Both the position numbers and the translations under genes were made by a program. Below the pieces are notes generated by a model. The model was not told the origin of the DNA. It did no database searches and worked only from the letters and a program-made list of their open reading frames with translations. A stretch of DNA of 64,000 bases from NCBI GenBank assembly GCA_038025085.1, contig CM076140.1, positions 5,257,501-5,321,500 of the forward strand. Reading direction: 5' to 3'. Every line of letters starts with the position of its first letter. Position 1 is the first letter of the stretch. The stretch is from Tetragonia tetragonoides (lineage: Eukaryota; Streptophyta; Magnoliopsida; Caryophyllales; Aizoaceae). This document shows, in pieces, positions 23,620 to 36,081 of the stretch.

Positions 23620-26172
23620 ATGAATCTTCAAACACTTTCAAACCCAATTCTTACTATTCTTCCACCAAGCCGAGCCAAAACTGGTCCAGATGAAATTTCT
23701 GCTACTGGGTCTTGTAGTTTCACTAAATGTGTGTCTGATACACAGAAGAACTTTGTTGGTAATTTGAGAAAAACCAATTCTAATTCAAGATTCAATTTTG
23801 GGTCTTGTAATGTTGCAAAAAGGGTATTTGAGTCATGTCTTAGTTCCAGGAATGGTGGTGGTTTGGTGAGGGTTAGGTGTGGAGGATTGGAGAGCGAAGA
23901 AGGTGAGGATGCAAATTACATGAGGAGGTGTGTTGAACTAGCAAGGCAGGCAATTGGGTGGACTAGCCCTAATCCTATGGTTGGTTGTGTAATTGTCAAA
24001 GATGGTAAGATTGTGGGTCAAGGATTTCATCCAATGGCTGGGCAGCCCCATGCTGAGGTAACTATCACTACCCCCATGATTGTTTAGATATTTTCAAAAT
24101 CAGTTTCCTGGTCAAGATTAAGAATCTAAAGTTTGGTAGCCTGAAATACATTGTGATATGATTATGATACATATATGCAACTAAAGCTATAGAAGAAATC
24201 CTGGTGTGTTTTGGAAGGATATATTCTGTGACCATGATATCTGATTTGGATTACTCAGAAAGGAAAACAATAAGTGACGGTTAACACTTAACAAGCTGTG
24301 CTAATAAGCACTTCTGAAATGCTTTAAAACTATGTTGCTCGGACTCTTCATTTCTCCTCAAGTACCCGTGTCGGGTACTCGACACTCCGACATGGCTATG
24401 GACACTGGACACTCCATTTTCAGCGAAAAACATGCAGAATTTTCATAAAATGGCCGAGTCTGACATGGGTATGGGTACCGGACACTCTGACACTTAGCCG
24501 AGTCCGAGCAACATAGCTTTAAAATATGCATTTTTGGTCCTGAATTTGCCAAGTTCCTAGATTGCCAGTCAAACCATATTTGTGGGATACATTGCTAGTG
24601 TTCTTTAATGTTGAAGTTATGTGTATGTAGAGTTTGGATATGTTGCGGTTCGCCTTTCGATGTAATGCGTACAGTTCTTGCTGAATGCGGATCCAGAACT
24701 GAAATTTTGTAGGTCTTTGCATTGAGGGATGCTGGGGAACTGGCTGAGAATGCAACTGCCTACGTGAGTTTGGAACCTTGCAATCATTATGGCAAAACTC
24801 CACCTTGTAGTGAAGCTTTGATAAAAGCCAAAGTCAAGAAAGTTGTAGTTGGCATGGTGGATCCTAACCCTCTTGTTTCTTCGAAGGGAATTGATAGACT
24901 TCGAGAAGCAGGCATTGAAGTAGTTGTAGGAATTGAGGAAGACTTGTGCAAAAAACTTACTGAAGCCTTTCTCCATAAAATGCTTTCTGGAAAGCCTTTT
25001 GTTACTGTTAGGTATGTATTATTTGTTCCAGAGGAGATACTTAGGCATTGAAGTAGTTGTAGGAATTGAGGAAGACTTGTGCAAAAAACTTACTGAAGCC
25101 TTCGTCCATAAAATGCTTTCTGGAAAGCCTTTTGTTACTGTTAGGTATGTATTATTTGTTCCAGAGGAGATACTTAGGGGATCATAAGCTATGAACTAGG
25201 ATTTGTGGAGAGTAAGATTTTCCTTGAGCGAGATAATTCTTCTGTATGCATAGGAAATAACAGGCTGAAACCACTTCTTACCATAGTGTTTCTTTTGGTG
25301 TTAGAATTTCTCCTGTAGCAGTCTATCATGTATATTTTTCCCGTTTGGACTAGTTGTTACATGGTGGCATTTGTCAAAATTATCCATTTACATTGAAGAC
25401 AATATACTTATTATTACTAGTCGCATAAATGGCTGAAGCAATTTAACTTGTTGAAACGTTTCAGTGCTTTTTTTCAGTTAGAAGGAAGAATCCTTCTTTA
25501 TGTTATAGCATTGTATATGCTATTTTTTGTACTTCAGCTTATGTATTGCCACTCACCTGCAGATACTCCATCTCCATTAATGGTATGCTATTGGATCAAT
25601 CAGAGGAAGAAGCCATGAAATGTGGAGGATATTACTCAAAGTTGCTACAAGAGTATGATGCAGTGATACATGCTCCCACCACAACGACCCAAGAGTTCTC
25701 AATCGCTGCATCTGAGGAACCAAATGCCCGCCAACCATTGCACATTTTAATAGCTAAGAATCCTAGCACTCCTATCCGGATTCTGAATTTACCAACCCAA
25801 GAGGATTGCAAGGCAATTCTATTTGCTGACAAAGAGGTGACTTTGGAACCAAATACGTCTCAGATGGGTATTGAAACTGTGGTTGTGGATAAAATAAATT
25901 TGGATGCTATTCTGGAGTACTGTAATAGACAAGGATTTTGTAATGTTTTGGTGGATATGAGAGGGAACCTCGATGATCTGGAAGATATTCTGGAAGAAGG
26001 GCTTGAGATGAATTTGCTACAGAAGGTGCTAGTAGAGGTGCTGCCTGTTTGGGCTGGTGGCAAAGAAAGTGTTTCTGCCTCAGCATTGATGAGTCTAACA
26101 CATAGAAAAATGTTAAAGAATTTGTCATCGAGGACGTATAGCAAATCTGTCTTGCTGGAAGGATATCTTTGA
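23620..26172 (+). CDS. PYRD: Plastid riboflavin biosynthesis deaminase PYRD
   Basis: Catalyses deamination of the pyrimidinone 5'-phosphate intermediate of riboflavin synthesis in the plastid. Exons 23620-24057, 24713-25011 and 25563-26172 give 448 residues. Residues 1 to about 85 are Ser/Asn/Arg-rich, as in a chloroplast transit peptide. The deaminase domain (about 95-215) shows [14 protein letters not shown] and the zinc/catalytic set H144-A-E146 with C169 and C178 in [12 protein letters not shown]. The C-terminal half (about 243-448, ending SVLLEGYL) is a degenerate reductase-like domain without the expected NADPH motifs, as known for plant PYRD, whose reduction step is done by PYRR. A 133 bp tandem duplication covers the end of exon 2 and its donor. 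Only use of the first donor gives the normal protein; reading on hits a stop. Confidence 0.93.
24330..24516. mobile_element. hAT-like MITE in PYRD intron 1
   Basis: A 187 bp element with near-perfect terminal inverted repeats (ctatgttgctcggact at the left; agtccgagcaacatag at the right) and a perfect 8 bp duplication ctttaaaa at 24322-24329 and 24517-24524. The interior is also partly palindromic (GACACTC blocks). Confidence 0.88.
24911..25176 (+). repeat. 133 bp tandem duplication spanning PYRD exon 2 end and donor
   Basis: The copies start at 24911 and 25044 and run to about 25176. They are nearly identical: the clear difference is tttctccat versus ttcgtccat. Each copy includes coding sequence for [20 protein letters not shown] and a gtatgt donor. 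The near identity points to a recent event. Confidence 0.92.
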
Positions 26173-27486
26173 TTGATGCATGTTTACAGTATGATAATTG
26201 ATAAATTAAGCAAGCATGCTCCCGAGAGTTCAGCTAACCATTACTGAGAAGGAAGAGCAAACAGAAGAAAATATTACAGGTGCTCCTCAGGGATATGCTA
26301 AGCAGAGAAGGTGGTAAATGCCAGCTTAAGGTTGTCTCACACAGTTACCAGTATCTCGTGTCTTTTGTATGTAAACTTTGAACTCTAATATGGTGATCTA
26401 CTTGTGCTTTTATTGGAGACACTGTGTTTCTTAATTGTTCCTGAACAATGATTGTCATCAAGATGTAGTCATTTTGTTTCGATATTTCAGAGAGGATCCA
26501 TATTTTTTAGATTTCAAGGAAATGGAAAGATCTGTAAGCCATGCATAGTAAGATGTAACTAAGGCTATGACATGAAAACACACAGTTCTGATTCCTTTTG
26601 CTGATTGTCTAAAACAATGTATTTCTGTCTGTTTCTCATTGCTGAGGCGCCTATCTGATAAAACAAAAAATATTTCACTGTGAAGCTTACGAAACTGAGT
26701 GATATGCAAGACAACATCATCTCACAGTTCTGAAGTAGATGATAAGGAACACAGAAGGTATGGATTCAGGAACATCTCTTATCCCTAGGCTGAGTATACA
26801 CACTTTCCGAAGTCATAACTCTAAAAGAAAGCGTCAACTAAGGCAAATAAGTGGAAGTCTGTCCCATTTATGCTTCTGAATACTCTGGGGACCTTGCTTA
26901 TGAAATTCTGAATACCCAAACTATCGTCCTTGGAGAATTGATACTTGTGGACATTTGACCAGAAATGAAGTCTGACTCACAAAATATGAAGTTTGGTTAT
27001 GTCCCTTCAATGTATATCACTGGCCAGAAACCAAAATGTTCATCAATGACTAGCTTTCGATTTCCCATGCAAGAAACATTTACAGATTTGTGGCTCACAA
27101 GTTGTATGTATATACAGATATGCTTCACAATTAGTACAAAAAAAAGGCTTGCCTCCAAGAGCCAAACTTTTGACACTGTCATCAAGTTGTTATAACTTTA
27201 ACTAGCTATATACTGTATATATATATATATCAAAAAAAAAAAAAAACTGTATATATATACACATGACTACATATGAGAACATTTATACAGATACACCTAC
27301 AAACAGGATGCAATTGAACAAGGGTCTTCCGCACTCTTTTACAATCTTCTGCCAGTTTCTTTCAGAAGGGTACCCCAGGAGGAGAACTCAGTGACCTACA
27401 CATCTTCTCAGATCTAGGCAAAAGCCAGCATTGCAGTATTAGTAGCTTCCATTAATTCACAGGGTGAAGGATGTTCTCATGAGAGG
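26173..27486. other. Convergent 3' region between PYRD and VCCN-like genes
   Basis: 3' UTRs from both sides are expected. An (AT)n tract with a poly-A segment lies at about 27214-27262. No supported gene is present. Confidence 0.5.
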
Positions 27487-29745
27487 TTATACTCCACTTT
27501 TACCCACTTGGGGCTGGCGGCCATTTATTGAGTGCTCAGTATCGCGATTACGACTCTTCCTTTTAGCAGTAAGATGTGCATGAATGGTCTTTTCGGTTGC
27601 TACTGCTTCCTGAATGTTGGAACAAATCACCTTGCACAACTCTTCTAGTGCAAGCATAGGGAAGGGCTCTTCAATAAGGACACCCACCTACAAATTCAGA
27701 ACTATATTAATAGGGAGATACAGCATCCAATGCCACAAGATGGCAAGTACAACTGGGACGAGAGATGATATCAGTAGTAAAGAGAGGCCACATCCTCAAC
27801 GAAAAAGACAATTACAATAAAAGTTCCTTTGCCTGCATGCATCTGCAGTCGTTTATATGCAGGATGCAGGCTAGAAATATTATTTTTTCAAGGGAAAATA
27901 GCAGATTCCTGAAACTGGTGAACTTTGGATTTAGTAGGATTTGATTGCCTCAACGTTAGGTAAAAAATATTGATGCCTGATTCTGTGGCAATAATATGTC
28001 ATATGTTTCCTCATTTCCATCGTTTCAGAACAAGGTTCAAAAGGTATTTGGGAGGAGGGGGAGTACCTCTTCTATGCAGAACAAAGATGCAGCACTGATA
28101 AAAGTGGCAGGAACCACAATCCAGTGGCAATCATCCCACAGTATGATAGGTAACGTGAGATGCCAGAGAACAAGGAACCGTGAAGTGAGTCGAGTGTATG
28201 ACAGAGGAATTGGTATACCCATTAGCTCATCGCATACACCAATTCCTTCATGGAAACAGGATAATTTCAACTCCTGCATCATGACAGCTCATTAAAGATC
28301 CAAAATTTCGCCATCATGAATTTTGGGTGGCAAAGAAAACACCACCACGACATAGAAGGCCCCCCTGCTGCTTTGGATTCATACCTTTTTAACCAATTCC
28401 ATTAGTAACATGATTTGATCATAGTATAGAAATAAAGATTGCATGAAATTAACTTCAGAATCAATTTCAGACTGAAGGGAAATTTACCAAGACATTCCTC
28501 TTTGTCTCCTCTATATGTAACATATGTAGGCTTTGAGAAATGAGCTGAATGATGCAATGGGGCCGGTGTTTTGAACTGAGAATTACAGCTAGATCATCTA
28601 CTTCAAGGATTTTTTGGAGGTCTCCCCTAGCGTCGGAGTCATAAAGCAAATGGCACTGCATAAGAAGTTGCAATAATCATATTCTACAACAAGGCAGGAA
28701 ACATATCATCAACGGAGATCACAGTTTTCCAAGCGTATGAACTAACTAGTACACAAACAAATTCAAGACTTTCAATTTTAATGATTAGAAGCAAATCAGC
28801 AATCACCAATTTTAATGATTAGAAGCAGATCAGCAATCATATAATTTACACTAAATGTGGTGCACTTACATAAAGCAAACGCAGGATAATATCAGATTTT
28901 CAAACAGATTCTCATTCATTCATCTTCTTCTTTTTAAGGGCATTCATTCATCTAAAAGACTAGCACCCTTCATAGATCATTTTGAGAACACATTCAACGT
29001 TAGATTCCACATTATCCCAAATACAAATCAAGCATCATATAAATGCAAATCAACCAACCTTAAGGGCAACAGGGAAAGCCAGTATGTACTGCAAAAGACT
29101 CCTTTTAATAACTCCATCACTCAAATCATCCACACTAGCAATCACCTGCCTAGCAAAATCACTAGTCCCAGAAACCACCTTAGTCCAAGCCTTTCTCCCT
29201 TCCTCGAACCTCGAGTACGAGGCCTCGGTCCTAAACACGAGAAGAAGTGCCAAAGCTGGTGCTGTAAGCTGATATGGCAAGGAAGATGCCCTCAGTACAG
29301 GAAAACACTCAGGCAACAAATCCATACTCACAGCTGTATTATACCCAGAAATGAAAACAGCCACTGAGGTGAAAAAAAGCACAGGTGGGATAAGAGATAG
29401 AATGACCCTTGAAGAGAGAGAGCTAAATAAGTGTCTAACATGTCTATAAGAGCTCCTATGTTCTGCCCATAATTCATGGTTATACAAAACCCTCTTTTTT
29501 TTCATACCCTTTTCTTTAACCCCATCAGCCCAATCAGGCAAAGCTTGAAAAATTGAGAAGAAATTTAGGGTTCTGGGATTGTTTGAAGGGTCTGAAGGGT
29601 AGCAAGATTGGATTTTGAGATGGGATTTGTTGGGTTTTGAGGGAAGTGGTAAAGGGTGTAATTTGAGGGAGATTTTGGGGGTGAAATTGGATGAAAATGG
29701 TGGATTTGAGGGAGGATTTATGGTTTGGGTTGAAGAAGTTGGCAT
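27487..29745 (-). CDS. VCCN1: Bestrophin-like chloride channel, thylakoid VCCN type (UPF0187)
   Basis: Anion channel of the bestrophin/UPF0187 family. Arabidopsis VCCN1 conducts chloride across the thylakoid membrane and tunes the proton motive force when light changes. Four minus-strand exons, 29745-29059, 28655-28488, 28273-28067 and 27687-27487, join in phase 0 and give 420 residues. Residues 1 to about 75 are Ser/Pro/Lys-rich, as in a transit peptide. Family blocks follow: NHELWAEHRSSYRHVRHLFS, a first membrane span VILSLIPPVLFFTSVAVFIS, a second LTAPALALLLVFRTEASYSR, then EGRKAWTKVVSG and QVIASVDDLSD. The third exon has CDELMGIPIPLSYTRLTSRF and a further span. The last exon carries EEPFPMLALEELC. 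The family is certain; VCCN1 versus its paralogue VCCN2 is not resolved. Confidence 0.92.
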
Positions 29746-31312
29746 TTTGGGATTTGATTTTTAGGGTTTTAGGATTGGTTTGGAGGGAAAGAGGAAAGAG
29801 AGTTGAGAGAGGAAAGAGGTGGAGGACAGAGAAAATGGAGGAACAAGGAAGAGGACTACAAGAGTGAAAGGGAGTGAAGACCGTAGTCAGAGATAGTCTC
29901 GACTCTTGCGTGGAAAGGGGTCGTTAGAAACCGTTGTTTGTGAATGGAATTTTTACACGTTTTATTCCTCTTTTTATCTTTAAGAAAACACTTAGAAATA
30001 AAAAAATAATAATACTAATAATAATAAACTAGCTAGTTGTTTGCTCAACTCCAAATGAAATCATACCAAGTGGTTGTTTGGTTGACATTTTTTATTGGGT
30101 GTTATATTTGGTTGACATTGAGTAATGTGAGAAGTGCAACTTTCTGGGAAGTAAAAAAAGTGCAAAGTAATTTGGTTGATAAAATTGTGGGAAGTGATAC
30201 TTTTTAGGAAGTTCTACTTCTCTCGAAATGGGGGAAGTCACTTACCTTGTCCCTCCTAGGTAAGTGGGATTTCCTGCAGGAAGTTTTACTTCCCATTACC
30301 AATCAAACAATTTTGCTCACTTTCAAGGAAGTTCGGTTTCATGAGAATTACTAGTTCCCAAGAAGTTACACTTCCCACATTCAAACCAAACGACCGCCAA
30401 GTATTTGTCAGAATTTTTTCAATTGAGGAATTCTTGTACACATTTATTTTGCCTTCTATTGTGTTTTAATTGGAACAAAAGTAACATTTAGACACCAAAA
30501 ATATGATCATATTCATAAAAGACAAAACCAATCACACAATTTTCAATACCAAACAAAAATAGTATAAGTGATTCTCATTTGGTCTTTACTTTCAATTTTC
30601 AATATATTTAGTTTTTACTTTCAATTTTCAAGATATTTGGCCTTTGACATATGAAATTTTGTTTTGTTCTTCATTGGTCGAAAAAATAGGTTGTCTAATT
30701 ATTGCGTGACAATATAAAAACTATTAAAATCGACCTGAAACCTTCTTATTTGGGCCCGAACCCGAAATGAACGGTCCAAAACTCATTGGGCTGTCAACCT
30801 GTTTGACAACATGTGTCAAATGATTACTTTTCTTACTCCATGTAACAAAAATTATTTACTCATAGCTAACAAATCATGACAACTTTAGATCAGGTATCTC
30901 ACAATACACAAACATTGTTCCAAGGGAAATCACATTTTGGCTTCTGTTCTTCGAATATCATCCTTCCACAGTTCCACATGTTTGCAGCTGTTTGCTCTCT
31001 AAGACTTCTATGCCCTTTCAGTTTGGCTACTACTTTTTGCTAAAGAGATGCAGCGGTTTCTAACTTCATCCATAGCAAGAGACCAAACGATCAACAAGTG
31101 GACAGATTAAGTAACGAATGAGCACTAAACCAAGGTGACCAATAGACATGAAGGTGGTCTATACACAAATCTTCTTCCACAGCACTTCTTTTCCCCTCTG
31201 TTGATTGCAAAAGTGAGTTCCTCTAACCTCTACATAACTAACTACCCATACAGTTAAAGCAGTAAGAGTAAGAGCTACACAAAAAACCAAGCAAAGTTTA
31301 CACAGGCTACAA
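29746..31312. other. VCCN-like 5' flank and intergenic region
   Basis: Purine-rich 5' UTR/promoter sequence of the VCCN-like gene at 29750-29930, then AT-rich DNA with the MITE at 30072-30397. No further gene seen. Confidence 0.5.
30072..30397. mobile_element. Foldback MITE
   Basis: The ends are inverted copies: ggttgtttggtt at the left, aaccaaacgaccgc at the right. The direct repeat ccaagt flanks it (30066-30071 and 30398-30403). Interior blocks of gaagt...acttc form a second inverted set. It is about 326 bp and non-coding. Confidence 0.65.
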
Positions 31313-34300
31313 CTATGGGGTTCCCTTGCTACTGTTTGAGTCCATCTTTCTGGCATCACTTTCCTCGGTTCTCATTTTGGTTCCAAAGATGAACTCCTTT
31401 GCTGACCGTTGTGCTGAGAGTATTGTGTTCTTGATCTGCCATCAATACAATGACCCAGAATTTTTAAAGCCAAAGATTTGAAAATTACATGCAGATTAGC
31501 AATAAGCCAAAGAAACACGAGACATATAAGACGTGGTTTCAATACTTTTGAACTACTAGCAGCATGGCAGTGTGAAGTATAAAAGAGGAAAACAGTGCTG
31601 AACGTGAAAGCCAAAGGTTTTTCTCCTATATGCACATATCAATCCAAATCTCCTAGCAAAGGCTCATTTTTAGCATTGGTCATAGCTTTCATAGCAAAAG
31701 GCTTCTAGGGGGAGTGATGACAGCCAGAATTGAGCTGGGAATCAAACATCTATTGCAGAACATGGAATGCATGATGGAATCATGAAACTAGTCACAAAGA
31801 AGAAGCTCCCAAGCCCAATAAAATCACGGTTGAGTCAACTAATGGACAAGACTAACCCTTTCCCATACAGCATACAAATTTCCTTCTTTCTGAATGCATC
31901 ATCAGTCCAAGCAACTAGGATTTCATATCCTACAGATCCTGAATCCTGGCTGTGGTTTGCAGCTACGAATTGTGGGAACCCATTGATGTGGCTCCTATAG
32001 GGTCAGAATTTGAATATACGTATATTGTCAGTTGTTTGATTAATAATCATCATCAAACGCTCAAAGCTTCAGACAATCCCTGTCAATTGTAATTTTCACA
32101 TTGCAATAACACATTGATACCGTTCCTATAGCAACCTTACTTTGAACGAGGTTGCATTATTGAATAAACACTGACAATGATACAAACACGACATAGAGAT
32201 GGGGTAGCTCCGTTTTTAGAGGGTACCTATCTGGGTGTCCATGCTTCATAGTTGGCAATACAAGGGGCAAGTTGAGAGTTCCGACATGATCCAAAATGGT
32301 CCGAATTCTGAATCTAGGTAAATATGTGCTGCTACATCGAAGAACCAAATCACAGAGATAGAGCGGCACACTTTTGTTAAAGACGAGGAGGTCTTGAAAG
32401 AAACTATTCATGGTTCAATATAAGCTACGAATCAGCTAGATGGATCATTCTGTGTTTATTTAAATCCAAGGTGTTGTACTTCAAATTAGGGGGAAAAGAC
32501 GCGTACATTATGATAGAAGAAAAGGCTTGGGGAAAGGTTTGGGACGAGAGATGACACGAGAGGGTTAGAAGCCATAGTCGGTGTGTAAGTAATGGGTGGT
32601 AGGTAAAAGGGGGAGTTATGGGGAGAATATATAGGCCTTGCAGGTTGCAGCCTTATGACAAGTAAAGAAAAGGACCACCAAAGGCCGTAGGGGACCCAAT
32701 AATCGATTCCGGGGGTCTTCCACGCCCCTTAGGGGATCTTTGTCCCGGCCTCTAACATAATATTCACCCGTGCTTCAGTGTTGGGGCCTTAAAACCTATA
32801 CAAGGGTCATCAAGGGTTGTTTGGGAACTGATGACCAACCCCTGAGGACTCCACGCCCCCCTAGTGTAACTTGTCCGAAATAGTGCGAATATAACATCCT
32901 TGGTGTCCGGGCCTCCTGGACGCCCAAAAATCGTGGAATATAGCCTTTAAATTTGGGCTTTTGGGGCACCCACAGAGCTCAGTAGACATTTTTGCCCCCA
33001 ATTCTCCGGAGGACCCTTAGTGACCCAAGAGGTCCCCGGAGAGGCCATCACGATGCACGGACTACTTATTCACCCGTGATTTCGGTGCTCGTGCATTTAA
33101 AGTGGGTGATTAGAAAATGGTCAAAAAGGCTATTTTGGACCCAATAACCAACCCTGGGGCCTCCCACATCTCCTAAGGTCCCCGATGTAATATGGTGCCA
33201 AAATAAGAACTTTGGTCTCGGGACATTCCGATCGTCCAAAAATCATGGATTATAGCCTTTGAATTTAGACTTCCCAAGGTCCGTTGAGATTTTTCATGTG
33301 GTACCCATGGTTGGTGACTCAATAGCCCCCCAATGCCCTCAGGGAGGTCATTCAAGCCCCCAAACTTTGTTTTCACCCATGGTTTCGGTGTTAGAGCTTT
33401 CATATAGCAAGTAACCAATAAAAGGATAATCATAAGCTATTTTGGGACCAAATAATCAAACCCCTTGGGCCTCCCACGTCCTCCTAGGGGATACCTTGTT
33501 TGATATGGCATGAAAATAACAGCCTTGGTCCTCGAGCCTTGAATTTTGGGCCTTTTGTCCCTCTGGGCCCGGTAGACATTTTTGCCCCCGATTGTCCGAG
33601 GGACTCATATTGACCCAAGAGGCCCCCTTGGAGGCCATCTCGATGCCCGGACTACTTATTCACCCATGATTACAGTGCTTGGCGCTTAGAGTGGGTGACA
33701 ACTATAATGACCATAAAAGGCTATTGGGGACCCAATAATCGACCTTGGGGGACGTGGGAGGCCCCCAAGAGACCCTTGTGCAATATGATCAGGAAATAAG
33801 ATACTTCGCCTCGGAACCTTCCGGACGCCCCAAAATCGTGGAATATAGCCTTGGAATTTTGACTTTTCGGGATCGGGTTGAGATTTCAATCTCAACCCTG
33901 ACGTTATGTGGTACCTATGGTGGCCCAATAGGCCCCCCCAATGCCTCCGTGAGGTCATTCAAGCCCCCAAGCTTCATAGTCAACCACAGTTTCTATGTTT
34001 GGGCCTTTTATAGTAGGTGACCAGTAAAAGGGTCATCAAAGGCTAATTGTGACCCAATGACCAATCCCAGGACCCAATAATCGACCTTTGGGGACGTGGG
34101 AGGCCCGCAAGGGTCCCTTACGCAATATGATCAGGAAATAAGATACTTCGTCTCGGAACCTTCTGGACGCCCAAAAATTGTGGATTATAGCCTTTGGATT
34201 TTGACTTTTCGGGATTAGGTTGAGATTTTAAGCCCTAACGTTATGTGTTACCTATGGTGGCCCAATAGCCCCCCCCCCCCCCCCCAATGCCTCCGAGAGG

Positions 34301-36063
34301 TCATTCAAGCCCCCAAGCTTCGTAGTCAACCACGGTTTCTATGTTTGGGCCTTTTATAGTAGGTGACCAGTAAAAGGGTCATCAAAGGCTAATTGTGACC
34401 CAATGACCGATCCCGGGGGCCTCCCACGGTCTCCTAGGGTACCCCGTCTCATATGGTGCAATATTAACAACCTTGGTTTTCGGGCCTCCCTAACGCTCAC
34501 CCAGGACCCGGTTGAAATTTCCCCCACCGATGCTCAGAGGGACCCATTTTAACCTCGAGAGGTGTCCCTGATGTATGGACTTCACATGGGCACTTCATAT
34601 GCATTTGGGATATTATTATTTCAAGCTAAAGAAGCCCAAATAGGTTTTGAAATGATTAAGACTTCGAGAGAGTCGCTCTAGGATCTGCCACAGCCGTAAA
34701 ATGAACGCATGTAATGCATTGCCGGCCAGTTATATAGTCAGTGAAGATTCTTCTTGCATGAATGGAAGATAGAAAGCAGTTTATAACCTCTTTCTAGCTC
34801 ACGGAGAAGTGAAAGTTAGACCCACAGCACTGTCAGCACTCAGCAGTTAAATGCACTTAGTAGACAAGGGTCTGTTGTTCCAGTTCTTCAACTGCTTTGT
34901 TTCTCTCTCTCCCAAATGCTTGCATTCACAAAAAAACTCCCCTACTTACTCAGTGGTACCAGGATCCAAGTCGAAAAATTCATTAACAAACACACAAGAA
35001 GGGGAAAGAACAGTTGTCCCCCCACATCACTTCAAAAAAGCAAAAAAGAGATCGTCTTCCCACATCACCATCACAACTGATTGTAACACCAATCACAAAT
35101 TTCATTATCTCTCTGCATGATTTGCTATAGTTATAGTCCATAAACACTTCTTCATAGACTATAATCTTGAATTCTTGTCAACTTGGTCGAAGTATCACTA
35201 CAGTTGGCTGACTCTTACTGATCTTACTAAATGAGATCATAATACATACTTCTCAGGTAAATATGACAGCAACTTCCTCAATCTGAAGTAGTAAGACAAA
35301 TGTAAGCTACGACAACGGTGCCAATCATAGGATACTTATGCTGCTTATAGGCCAGATGAACCAACAAATTCAAACTTACTCAATCTGGAGTTTCCTATTC
35401 GACCTTCTTGACTCATAGATATAGTATGACAGCATAGGACAATTCTAAAATTGGACCAAAATTGATATACAGTATATGGCTCTTAACTTCCCAATCAACA
35501 AAAACCCTAAATAGCCACAATCGATCACCAAAACCATACCCACCACCAGTCCTTATTCCCGAGCCCGAGTAATTTTGCTAAATGTGTAAAGCTACAAGTC
35601 AATGTATACAATGTAAAGAACCCAACCCACCTAAACTCAGTCACCAAGAATTGAGCCAAAATTGCACAAAAACACAACACAAAACAACCAACTGCAGATG
35701 CAGTTAAGCATAATGATTCAAAATAACACACCCAACCCCTTCAGAGTTTCAGTCACAACAAAATACCCAAACCATTCCAATAATCAGCAATGGCAATATA
35801 AACAGTCAATCTCATCCATAAAGACTAGAAATTTAATCTGGGTTTCGAGTATTTTGCATTTATTTCCATGTTTTCTTATCTATTTACAAATTATCAAGAA
35901 ACAAAAGAAGGGAAATTTTAGTTGAAGAAAGAAGGATGGAGGAGCTTACAGGGTCAAGGACATTGGGTTGAGGGCCATAATCAGCGGTAAGAAGAAAGTA
36001 AGCAGCAACAGCGGTGCCGATCATGGTGGTTCTCCTTATTAACTTGTCTGTCTTTGGATCCAT
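31313..36063 (-). CDS. 78-residue conserved plant membrane protein
   Basis: Two minus-strand exons, 36063-35950 and 31435-31313, are joined in phase 0 by GT-AG across a 4.5 kb intron. Exon 1 gives MDPKTDKLIRRTTMIGTAVA then a hydrophobic stretch and TADYGPQPNVLDP. Exon 2 gives IKNTILSAQRSAKEFIFGTK and a polar tail ending KGTP. I remember a small plant family of this pattern (MDPKTDKL ... YFLLTADYGP ... NVLDPIK ... SAKEFIFG), single-span and of unknown function. An in-frame ATG six codons upstream (36081) is possible, but the family start is MDPK. The exon 2 frame is short and easy to miss. The intron contains repeat array C. The location of the protein is inferred only from one hydrophobic segment (about residues 14-27). 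Confidence 0.82.
32660..34600 (+). repeat. Satellite-like tandem array C inside an intron
   Basis: About six copies of the same unit as arrays A and B, in the array A orientation, with the recurring blocks gacccaataatcga, ggcctcccacgtcctcctag and gatatggcatgaaaataaca. The last two units (about 33735-34050 and 34050-34390) are far more alike than the others, sharing long stretches such as caatatgatcaggaaataag, which suggests a late local duplication. One has gained a C run (34267-34285). The array lies in the intron of the 78-residue gene. Confidence 0.85.
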
Positions 36064-36081
36064 CTTTCTCTCTCCTCCCAC

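Noticed and set aside
31159..31359. Minus-strand 66-residue frame
   Set aside because: An out-of-frame reading of the real exon 2 (31435-31313) of the 78-residue protein and its 3' UTR.
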